A stretch of 20,016 nt of DNA from a virus: the IMG/VR virus record IMGVR_UViG_3300008470_000039, positions 1 to 20,016 of that record; one strand, written 5' to 3'. Made by a program: the position numbers and the translations under genes. Under the pieces are notes generated by a model, which searched no databases, was not told the DNA's origin, and worked only from the letters and a program-made list of their open reading frames with translations. Positions 14,107 to 19,994 of this stretch are shown in pieces (the first letter of the stretch is position 1; every line of letters begins with the position of its first letter).

Positions 14107-14405
14107 AATTTAAAGTAGAATTAGGAGAAATTGTATATTGTAATATAAAGGTTTACGATGGTAAAAACTTTCATTTAATAGAGAAGATAGTATTTTCTAA
14201 CCCTTATGATTTTGAGAGGTTAGAATTTAATGTTAATATTGCAGAAGATAATAGATATTTTAAAGACATCAATAATAAAACAAAGTTAAAAATTATAGAT
14301 ATTGACATTATATCAAGACTAGGATATAGAAACAAATCAAAAGGATATACAGAAGTAAAAGCAAACACAGAAATAAGAAACAAAATAACAGGAGCATATG
14401 AATAA
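14103..14405 (+). CDS. hypothetical beta-rich protein, AT-rich gene
   Basis: 100 residues, coupled to ninG by ATGA overlap. Strand-rich (KFKVELGEIVYCNIKVYDGK, LIEKIVFSNPYDFERLEFN), followed by KLKIIDIDIISRLGYRN. No motif recognised. The gene uses AT-ending codons (AAA, ATT, TTT) more than ninG, and shares that bias with the downstream methyltransferase, so the two may have arrived together. That is an impression, not a calculation. Confidence 0.5.
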   Translation: MKFKVELGEIVYCNIKVYDGKNFHLIEKIVFSNPYDFERLEFNVNIAEDNRYFKDINNKTKLKIIDIDIISRLGYRNKSKGYTEVKANTEIRNKITGAYE

Positions 14406-14420
14406 TTTAAACTAAAAACT

Positions 14421-15161
14421 ATGATAGAATTAAATAAAATTTACAACGAAAGCAATTTAGAAACAATGGCAAGGATGGAAGATAACTTTGTAGATATTAC
14501 AATAACATCTCCTCCATACAATATAGGTAAAAACAGACTTAATAGTGGTAGCGGTAAAAATTACGACAAGTATAAAGATGATTTAAATAAAGAAGATTAT
14601 TTTAAACAAACAAAAATTTGGATTGATGAAATGATTAGAGTTTCTAAATATCACGTTTTTTATAACATACAAGAAATTACAGGCAATAAAGGTATTGTTA
14701 AGTTTATTTTAAATAATTATAGCGAATATTTAAAAGAGACTTTTATATGGGCTAAAAGCAATCCGCAAGCAAGTATTGTAAAAACAATGGCAGGAAGTGG
14801 TTTTGAATATATATTTTGTTTTAGTAAAGATAATCCAAATAAGAGACTGTTTACATATTGTAATTTTAATAATAGAATATCTGGACAACAGGTCTATAAT
14901 ACTATTATAAAACCAAGTAATTCAAATACAGAAACAAAAGGACATAGTTTTGCATTTGATGATTGGCTACCTAATTACTTTATAAATTATTTTAGTAAAG
15001 AGAATGATATTGTTTATGACCCTTTTATGGGTACAGGGACTACTGCTAAATCTGCACATATTTATAAACGCAGATGGATAGGTAGTGAATTAAGTAAAGA
15101 ATATACAGAGCTTGCAAATAAGAGATTGAAACCGTATTTAAATCAAACTACTTTATTCTAA
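14421..15161 (+). CDS. DNA N4-cytosine / N6-adenine methyltransferase
   Basis: 246 residues. Motif IV is TSPPYNIG (29-36), where SPPY is commonest in N4-cytosine enzymes; motif I is at the C-terminus, YDPFMGTGTTAKSA (199-212), followed by RRWIGSELSKEY (motif II-like). Motif IV before motif I is the beta-class order. The enzyme would transfer a methyl group to an exocyclic amine of DNA. No restriction enzyme is encoded beside it, so it is a solitary phage methyltransferase. The gene is AT-richer than the genes around it, a sign of recent gain. Confidence 0.85.
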   Translation: MIELNKIYNESNLETMARMEDNFVDITITSPPYNIGKNRLNSGSGKNYDKYKDDLNKEDYFKQTKIWIDEMIRVSKYHVFYNIQEITGNKGIVKFILNNYSEYLKETFIWAKSNPQASIVKTMAGSGFEYIFCFSKDNPNKRLFTYCNFNNRISGQQVYNTIIKPSNSNTETKGHSFAFDDWLPNYFINYFSKENDIVYDPFMGTGTTAKSAHIYKRRWIGSELSKEYTELANKRLKPYLNQTTLF

Positions 15162-15280
15162 TGAAACAGCTAGACCTTTTAAAACATATTGATAAAAGTA
15201 ACCCTCCAAAGAAACTAATTATAGATTCATACGTTATAAAAAATATTGAGTTAAAAAAATTACTATATTTACAAACGTGA
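15161..15280 (+). CDS. possible small protein, 39 residues
   Basis: ATG 15161 overlaps the methyltransferase stop by one base (TAATG) and TGA at 15278-15280 overlaps the next start (GTGA). Both junctions are of the coupled type used elsewhere here. The product is Lys/Leu-rich (LKHIDKSNPPKKLIIDSYVI). Its last codons also hold the TATATTTAC promoter element, so the stretch may be only a promoter region. Confidence 0.4.
   Translation: MKQLDLLKHIDKSNPPKKLIIDSYVIKNIELKKLLYLQT
15248..15276 (+). promoter_or_regulatory. promoter with repeated GAGTTAA...TATATTTAC element, copy 2
   Basis: GAGTTAAAAAAATTA (15248-15262) then TATATTTAC (15264-15272) and AAAC directly before GTG 15277. The element matches copy 1 at 9549-9580 with 3 nt less between the halves. 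If used, the start site would fall near or just inside the next gene, giving a leaderless or internally started message, or the GTG is not the true start. Confidence 0.45.
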
Positions 15281-15753
15281 ACGAAGATTTCATTAAAGAG
15301 AAGCAACCAGTAATAGAGAAAGCGTGTTTAACTATCTGCAAGCATTCGGAACTATCTAAAGATTTAGCTCAGGAAGTAAGCATATACTTTTTAACTAATC
15401 CACTACCTGACAACCTAAGTAAGATAGACGGCTTTATATTTGTGGTAGCTTATAAGATGTTCCACTTATCAGGTTCTGAGTTTAACCGTTTACACTTTGA
15501 CAATGTACTACTAGAATCGTCAGACATTGACTACTTAAAAGCTGAAGATATACCCTACATTAATGACAACATCTATAAAGAGTACAAAGAGCATATAGGA
15601 CAGCTAGACAACATGGAGCAGATTTGGGTAGAAGAAATAGTTAAACGTAATATGTCAATAGCTTTATTCAGTCAGCACTCAGGAATCCATAGAACAACAG
15701 CAACCGAAAGAATGGAAAGTATTTATAACAAACTTAGAAAGAACAGCAAATGA
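15277..15753 (+). CDS. sigma-factor-like / HTH transcription protein
   Basis: 158 residues from GTG 15277. An N-terminal helical part (KQPVIEKACLTICKHSELSK, LAQEVSIYFLTN) resembles sigma-70 region 2 in ECF-type factors. The C-terminal part (EIVKRNMSIALFSQHSGIHR, TTATERMESIYNKLRKNS) has a helix-turn-helix like region 4. The region 2 match is weak, so this may be a divergent sigma factor or only an HTH protein. It could drive one of the two repeated promoter types seen here. No other start is available without losing the N-terminal helix. Confidence 0.5.
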   Translation: MNEDFIKEKQPVIEKACLTICKHSELSKDLAQEVSIYFLTNPLPDNLSKIDGFIFVVAYKMFHLSGSEFNRLHFDNVLLESSDIDYLKAEDIPYINDNIYKEYKEHIGQLDNMEQIWVEEIVKRNMSIALFSQHSGIHRTTATERMESIYNKLRKNSK

Positions 15754-15995
15754 GCATAATTATAATATCAATACTAGCTATCTTAGGATGGGCTAACTTA
15801 TTTAAACAAACCTTTACAACCAAAGAAGGCTTTAAATACAAGTATTACTTTGCTAGAACATTAATTAGTTCACTAGACATTAAGCCTTTTAATTGTGCCT
15901 ACTGTCTTTCTTTCTGGATTAGTCTAGTTTTTACTATTGCTTTTATAGACTTATCTTATATGGTTATATTTTTATACTTTGCAAAACAAGACTAA
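15750..15995 (+). CDS. small membrane protein with CxxC motif (DUF1360-like)
   Basis: 81 residues, ATGA overlap with the upstream gene and TAATG with the next. Hydrophobic segments at about 2-16 (SIIIISILAILGWANLF) and 53-76 (FWISLVFTIAFIDLSYMVIF) surround a loop with CAYCLSFW, a pattern like the CxxCxxFW of DUF1360-type membrane proteins. Function unknown; the Cys pair may bind metal or form a disulfide. Confidence 0.6.
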   Translation: MSIIIISILAILGWANLFKQTFTTKEGFKYKYYFARTLISSLDIKPFNCAYCLSFWISLVFTIAFIDLSYMVIFLYFAKQD

Positions 15996-16396
15996 TGAAT
16001 TACAGAGATTTAAAATGGCATGATTTAAGGAGCTTCGCAACTTCGCAGGGTATAGATACAAGGAAGAAAAAGAAGCGTACTATTCTGGAGGAGCTAGATG
16101 GGATGTTACCTAAAGCAAAGAAGCTAGAACCGTTCAAAGGGATAAAAGAAACACACCCACTATTTGATGAGATAAAAGAATACATACCACACTTAAAAGC
16201 ATACAAGAAAATTAAAGCAATATCTTCTGTTAAGGAAGTAACCACAGCAATAGCTACTTTGTTTATGAAGTACATAGAAACAGATAAGAGAGCAGGCTTA
16301 GATTTGTCATGTGGTCGGTGTAAATCTAGGTACTATGAGAGAATGATATACGGATACAATAAGTTAGCTGAGGAGTATGGAAGAGAATGTATATAA
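15995..16396 (+). CDS. SAP/HeH-like domain protein with C-terminal CxxC
   Basis: 133 residues. The first 40 (LKWHDLRSFATSQGIDTRKK then KKRTILEELDGMLP) match the SAP/HeH helix-extended-helix pattern, which binds DNA or RNA. The C-terminus has LSCGRCKSRYYERMIYGYNK, a single CxxC with a basic helix. The middle is helical. A DNA-associated protein is likely, partner unknown. It ends inside the next small gene (20-nt overlap). Confidence 0.55.
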   Translation: MNYRDLKWHDLRSFATSQGIDTRKKKKRTILEELDGMLPKAKKLEPFKGIKETHPLFDEIKEYIPHLKAYKKIKAISSVKEVTTAIATLFMKYIETDKRAGLDLSCGRCKSRYYERMIYGYNKLAEEYGRECI

Positions 16397-16535
16397 TTAC
16401 TACTTAGAAGTACAGGAGGATGGTAACCTTTATCTAGTAACAGAGTATGCAAATGGATACATTACAGAATGGGCAGCGAATGCTACAATAGAATGCGAAG
16501 GAGAAGTATATTTTATTAACCTATATGAAGATTAA
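16377..16535 (+). CDS. microgene 1, 52-residue acidic protein
   Basis: ATG 16377 is preceded by GAGGAG (16370-16375), one of the few Shine-Dalgarno-like sites in the window, and overlaps the upstream gene by 20 nt. TAA ends at 16535. The product is acidic and strand-rich (MEENVYNYYLEVQEDGNLYL, then TEYANGYITEWAANATIECE), possibly a small beta barrel or sheet. No family known. Confidence 0.55.
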   Translation: MEENVYNYYLEVQEDGNLYLVTEYANGYITEWAANATIECEGEVYFINLYED

Positions 16536-16617
16536 TAGCTACTCCAGTAACAAAAGAAAACCAATAGTTACAGAAATAGCTACTATAGTATTAAACCAAA
16601 ACAAAGATGAAGATTAA
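16525..16617 (+). CDS. microgene 2, possible 30-residue protein
   Basis: ATG 16525 to TAA 16617 overlaps both neighbours (11 nt each). It is bounded by an exact 11-nt direct repeat, ATGAAGATTAA (16525-16535 and 16607-16617), which supplies its start, the stop of the gene before, its own stop and the start of the next gene. The short product (SYSSNKRKPIVTEIATIVLN) has no recognised motif. It may be a true microgene or the trace of a short duplication. Confidence 0.35.
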   Translation: MKINSYSSNKRKPIVTEIATIVLNQNKDED

Positions 16618-16771
16618 ACGTAAACACTATAAAGCCTTACAGTATGCCTCCCTAATTCAGAGGTGGAAATACTTGCCCAGTAACTTTATATTTGAAGTGG
16701 TTACAAATTGCGAGATAGACGAACAGAAGTTAAACAGAAATAGAATAGAGCAGAATGATAAAAGAATTTGA
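16607..16771 (+). CDS. microgene 3, 54-residue basic protein
   Basis: ATG 16607 (within the second 11-nt repeat) to TGA 16771, overlapping the next gene by 17 nt. Basic N-terminus (MKIKRKHYKALQYASLIQRW) followed by a mixed charged helix (NCEIDEQKLNRNRIEQNDKR). The run of aromatic and charged residues and codon use similar to flanking genes support coding. Family unknown. Confidence 0.5.
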   Translation: MKIKRKHYKALQYASLIQRWKYLPSNFIFEVVTNCEIDEQKLNRNRIEQNDKRI

Positions 16772-16913
16772 AGAAATGGATTGGAGTAAAGAATACACAT
16801 ATAAAGAACAAAAGATATATATTAGCTACGAGACTAAGAAGTACATTCTATGCTCATTCTACGAGAATGGCAAGGGTACTTTTAAACTAGACAAAACAGA
16901 GTTTCATGGTTAA
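16755..16913 (+). CDS. microgene 4, 52-residue protein
   Basis: ATG 16755 to TAA 16913; overlaps microgene 3 by 17 nt and the metallopeptidase by 8 nt. Acidic and aromatic start (MIKEFEEMDWSKEYTYKEQK) and then IYISYETKKYILCSFYENG, suggesting a small alpha/beta protein. Overlaps on both sides and the absence of any other frame support it. No function known. Confidence 0.5.
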   Translation: MIKEFEEMDWSKEYTYKEQKIYISYETKKYILCSFYENGKGTFKLDKTEFHG

Positions 16914-17193
16914 TGCCTTAGTGAATAAATGGCAAAGTAAACTAAACTTAAAAGAGTGGAACTTTATTACAGAGGAGATACTACCTACTCAGGTAACTTA
17001 TGACAATGACTGCCCAGTTAAAGATAGGTACTTTGTAGGGATAGAAATAAACAAAGAAAACAAGGTAGGAACTATTTACCATGATAGAGAGCTAACAGAA
17101 GCAGATGTAATCCACGAACTACTACACGTTAAGTACCCAAACAAAAGCGAGGAGTGGATTAATAAGACAGAGAATATAATACTAAACCAATGA
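16906..17193 (+). CDS. minigluzincin-like metalloprotease (HExxH)
   Basis: 95 residues. The zinc motif is H70-E71-L-L-H74 in EADVIHELLHVKYP, and a Glu-rich helix follows (SEEWINKTENIILN), which could give the third ligand. The region before it (VGIEINKENKVGTIYHDREL) is beta-rich, as in phage minigluzincins and SprT/ImmA-type proteases. Size is at the lower limit of such domains. Target unknown; it ends in ATGA overlap with terS, so it is expressed with the packaging genes. Confidence 0.65.
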   Translation: MVNALVNKWQSKLNLKEWNFITEEILPTQVTYDNDCPVKDRYFVGIEINKENKVGTIYHDRELTEADVIHELLHVKYPNKSEEWINKTENIILNQ

Positions 17194-17648
17194 ATAAAGA
17201 GCTTACACCTAAAGAACAGAAATTTGCAGAGCTATGTGTAACACTAGGTAACCAAACAGAAGCGTATAGACAGGCTTATAATGTAACTAATAAGGATGCT
17301 GAATGGTTAAAAGTAAAGGCATCGCAAATAGCAAACAAGGATAACGTAAGTATAACTATTGGAATCCTAAAGGGAGAACTATCTAAAACACATGGGATAG
17401 ATAGGTCATTCATCTTACAGGGTTACCTCGAAATTATATCGGATGCAGACTACACATTTAGATTAGGAGCAGACAATGAGCTAACTAAAGAAGATAAGCA
17501 AGCGTTCTATCGTATAATGAATCAAACAAAAAACACCGATAAATTAAGAGCCTTAGAAAGCATATCTAAAATGATGGGATTGAATGAACCTGAAGTTATA
17601 GAGCATAAGCATATTATCACGACACACACAACCTCCTGGAATACATAA
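17190..17648 (+). CDS. terS: terminase small subunit
   Basis: 152 residues. The N-terminus is a classic terminase_2 helix-turn-helix start: ELTPKEQKFAELCVTLGNQT, EAYRQAYNV, then ASQIANKDNVSITIGILK. The middle has a helical oligomerisation part and the end is EPEVIEHKHIITTHTTSWN. It recognises the packaging site and loads the large subunit. Gene order (protease-terS-terL) and the motif give a firm call. Its TAA at 17646-17648 is directly followed, in the same frame, by the terminase large subunit. Confidence 0.88.
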   Translation: MNKELTPKEQKFAELCVTLGNQTEAYRQAYNVTNKDAEWLKVKASQIANKDNVSITIGILKGELSKTHGIDRSFILQGYLEIISDADYTFRLGADNELTKEDKQAFYRIMNQTKNTDKLRALESISKMMGLNEPEVIEHKHIITTHTTSWNT

Positions 17649-18860
17649 GCTATCGGACACACTAAATTATACAATCCACACCCTAAGCAGTTAGAGATAC
17701 ATAAAGCACTTGAAACAGATATTAAGTATTGTATTGTTTCTATTGGTCGGCAATTTGGTAAGTCTACACTAGGCGAGAATCAATCTATTAAATGGGCTTT
17801 AGAAAACAGCAGATGGAAAATAGGATGGGTTTCTCCAATATACAAACAAGCTAAGAAAGTTTTTAAAGACATAGAGAAGGCTCTAGTATCTAGCCCATTT
17901 GTTAAGAATATTAATAGAGGTGATTTGATTATTGAGTTCGATACTGGTAGTTCAATTCAATTCTATAGTGCAGATGCATACGACAGTATAAGGGGTGAAA
18001 CATTCGATGCTCTTATTTGCGATGAGTTCGCATTCTTTAAACCCGAAGCATGGAATGAAGTACTAAAAGCTACTGTATTAGTCAGAGGTAAAAAGGTACT
18101 TATCTTATCCACTCCCAAAGGTAAGAATCAATTTTACAACCTATACAACCTAGCAGAGCATAACAAGAACTATATAAGTTTTAGAGGTAGCAGTTACGAT
18201 AATCCTTTTATAGACCCTGAAGAAATAAGAGAAGCACAAAGGAATCTACCAGACCACGTATTTAAACAGGAGTATTTAGCGGAGTTCTTAGACAATGGTT
18301 CAAGTGTATTTAGAAACATTCAGGAATGTATTAAACAATCAACAGAATCTAGCAACCTATTTGCAGGAGTTGATTTAGGTCGGTCTGACGATTACACAGT
18401 TTTAACAATAGTAGACTCAAATAATGTAGAGGTATATTGTGAACGTTGGCGTCATATGGAATGGAGTGCTATTATCAATAACATAGTAATTCAGTTAAAT
18501 AAGCACAAACCTAATTGCCTAATCGAATCCAACGGAGCGCAGGATGCTATTTACGAGCAGATACGTAATAAAGTAACATACAATAAGAACAGCGTACAGC
18601 CATTCGTTACAACGTCTAAAAGCAAACAGAATATTATCGAAGATTTAATAGTACAATTTGAATCTAAAGAGATAGGAATAATCGGACACGATTGGCAAGT
18701 AAATGAGCTAGAAGTTTTCACGTATGAATACAACCTAAAGACTAGAGCAATAAAGTACTCAGCTCCTACAGGACTGCATGATGATTATGTAATGAGTAGA
18801 GCAATATGTAATCATGCTTTAAAGACTATGAAAAGTTCAGGTAAGTATTTTGTATATTAA
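17649..18860 (+). CDS. terL: terminase large subunit, start codon unclear
   Basis: The open frame directly follows the terS stop in the same frame. The Walker A region is GRQFGKST (17745-17768), Walker B is LICDEF (18012-18029), then STPKGKNQFYN (coupling motif), and the nuclease acidic residues appear in GVDLGRSDD, LIESNGAQD and GLHDDYVMS. The family start (LYNPHPKQLEIHK) lies at about 17667, yet no ATG, GTG or TTG precedes Walker A in this frame; the first such codon is TTG 17925, after Walker A. ATC at 17652 sits exactly where a TAAGCTATG start would be expected, so ATC initiation, TAA read-through or a sequence error are the options. Length from 17649 is 403 codons, near normal. Confidence 0.88.
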   Translation, partial: AIGHTKLYNPHPKQLEIHKALETDIKYCIVSIGRQFGKSTLGENQSIKWALENSRWKIGWVSPIYKQAKKVFKDIEKALVSSPFVKNINRGDLIIEFDTGSSIQFYSADAYDSIRGETFDALICDEFAFFKPEAWNEVLKATVLVRGKKVLILSTPKGKNQFYNLYNLAEHNKNYISFRGSSYDNPFIDPEEIREAQRNLPDHVFKQEYLAEFLDNGSSVFRNIQECIKQSTESSNLFAGVDLGRSDDYTVLTIVDSNNVEVYCERWRHMEWSAIINNIVIQLNKHKPNCLIESNGAQDAIYEQIRNKVTYNKNSVQPFVTTSKSKQNIIEDLIVQFESKEIGIIGHDWQVNELEVFTYEYNLKTRAIKYSAPTGLHDDYVMSRAICNHALKTMKSSGKYFVY

Positions 18861-18874
18861 AAATAAGTGTATAT

Positions 18875-18916
18875 AAATTTTTTTATTCGAAATATATGTA
18901 TTACTATTGTAGAAAC
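18875..18916 (+). promoter_or_regulatory. duplicated promoter element, copy B
   Basis: Core AAATTTTTTTATTCGAAA at 18875-18892 is identical to 5800-5817; 12 nt later comes TATTGTAGAAA (18905-18915), where copy A has TATTGTTGAAA. The box TACTATTG (18902-18909) fits the -7 consensus apart from one base. It drives the single small gene at 18940. Confidence 0.6.
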
Positions 18917-18939
18917 TAAATTAATTAAAATTTGAAATT

Positions 18940-19119
18940 ATGAAAAATTTAAAGGTTATAAGTAACAGCTTTGAAGATATTAGACAAGGAAAGTTAAACG
19001 CTAAATTTAATGATGGTGTAGAAATTATATACACAAAAGAAGAATTAAAATTAAATCACGTTAGCTCAAGATATTTAAATGGAAAAAATTTAAATGATTA
19101 TACTAAACTTTTAAAATAA
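18940..19119 (+). CDS. moron-like small gene, 59 residues
   Basis: ATG 18940 (TTGAAATTATG) to TAA 19119. The product is a small soluble charged protein (MKNLKVISNSFEDIRQGKLN, FNDGVEIIYTKEELKLNHVS) with no known family. It has its own promoter (copy B) upstream and an intrinsic terminator downstream, and is very AT-rich, like cargo genes (morons) that phages carry between conserved modules. It splits terL from the tail chaperone gene. A host-directed or anti-defence role is possible, by analogy only. Confidence 0.6.
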   Translation: MKNLKVISNSFEDIRQGKLNAKFNDGVEIIYTKEELKLNHVSSRYLNGKNLNDYTKLLK

Positions 19120-19138
19120 ACAAAACAAAACAAAGCAC

Positions 19139-19170
19139 AAAGGGAACTATTAATTTAGCTCCCTTTTTTT
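19139..19170 (+). terminator. intrinsic terminator after the moron-like gene
   Basis: AGGGAACT (19141-19148) pairs with AGCTCCCT (19157-19164) with one A-C mismatch, loop ATTAATTT, and a T-run to 19170. The loop is identical to that of the terminator at 5741-5773. Confidence 0.78.
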
Positions 19171-19218
19171 ATGTAATAGAATTTATACAACTAAGCAAAT
19201 TTAATACAATAGATAATA

Positions 19219-19899
19219 ATGAGAATACCTAAAAGCTTAAAGGAAGTATTAGTAAAAGACTACATCCAAATCAACAAGATTAGAAGTGCTGAGTACGAGA
19301 ATCCTTTTACTAGGACAATCGACCTACTTTGTATATTCAATGATAGAGCAGACGTTCTAAAGCAGAAACCTTCTGAGTTGGCTGTAGACCTTAGCCACTT
19401 ATTAGAAGAGCCTTCTCGTATTCTTAAACAATACTTTACAATTAATGGTAAGCGTTACGGTATAGTTAACCATATTAACGATTTAGAAGCAGGGCAGTAT
19501 ATGAGTTTCACAACTTATCTAAAAGGTTTTGAAGATAATCCAAATGTACACATAGACCAAATGCCTGACATATTGGCTAGTGTAATCTTTCCAGTAGATG
19601 AGAATAACAAAGTAATGGCTTTTGAACCTAGCTACTTTCGGAAACTCGCAGAAGATATAAGAAACACAATGTCAATAGAAGATGCATTTCCGATTTGCGT
19701 TTTTTTTTGTTTGCTCTGCAAGAACTTAACAACCACTACTCAGTCTTATTTGAAAACCAAACTACAGAACATGACGGAGCAGAGCAGGAGCGCAATATTG
19801 GAGGTGGCGAAGGATTTGGAGAAAGATGGGGTTGGATTGCCACCCTCGATAACCTCTGTAATGGAGACTTTACAAAAAGACCATACTACGAAAAAATGA
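19219..19899 (+). CDS. tail assembly chaperone candidate, unshifted product
   Basis: 226 residues from ATG 19219. The sequence to about residue 160 (RIPKSLKEVLVKDYIQINKI, YGIVNHINDLEAGQYMSFTT, EDAFPICVFF) fits the tail assembly protein that Bacteroidetes phages encode before tape-measure genes. After the T9 run at 19700-19708 this frame continues for 63 more codons (LTTTTQSYLKTKLQNMTEQ, EVAKDLEKDGVGLPPSITSV). A second frame overlaps this end, as in the lambda G/GT pair. Chaperones of this type bind the tape measure protein during tail assembly. Confidence 0.55.
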   Translation: MRIPKSLKEVLVKDYIQINKIRSAEYENPFTRTIDLLCIFNDRADVLKQKPSELAVDLSHLLEEPSRILKQYFTINGKRYGIVNHINDLEAGQYMSFTTYLKGFEDNPNVHIDQMPDILASVIFPVDENNKVMAFEPSYFRKLAEDIRNTMSIEDAFPICVFFCLLCKNLTTTTQSYLKTKLQNMTEQSRSAILEVAKDLEKDGVGLPPSITSVMETLQKDHTTKK

Positions 19900-19994
19900 A
19901 CGTAATAGAGTTTCTTAATATCTGTTCTTATGTTAAGGAGAAGCAGAAAGCAGAAGCAAGCCAAAGGAGAATACAGGAACTACAAAGAAGATGA
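19219..19994 (+). CDS. tail assembly chaperone, -1 frameshift (GT-like) product
   Basis: A -1 shift on the T-run would join residues 1-163 of the upstream frame to LFALQELNNHYSVLFENQ and on to TGA at 19994, giving about 258 residues. The joined tail contains GERWGWIATLDNLCNGDFTK and VIEFLNICSYVKEKQKAEAS, a W..L..L..GD pattern typical of such proteins. This second frame has no ATG before 19896, so it needs the shift. In the 0 frame TTT-TTT at 19702-19707 can re-pair fully after slipping one base. RNA polymerase slippage or a homopolymer read error (T10) would give the same result. Confidence 0.5.
19700..19708 (+). other. T9 slippery run, candidate -1 frameshift site
   Basis: Nine T between GCG and GTT. 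In the 0 frame the codons are GTT TTT TTT TGT; moving back one base keeps TTT TTT pairing and opens LFALQEL. No stimulatory hairpin or pseudoknot was identified by eye downstream. Same position also allows transcriptional slippage. Confidence 0.55.

Noticed and set aside
17925-17927. TTG 17925 as start of terminase large subunit
   Set aside because: It removes Walker A (17745-17768) and the family N-terminus, which are both encoded in the same open frame upstream.
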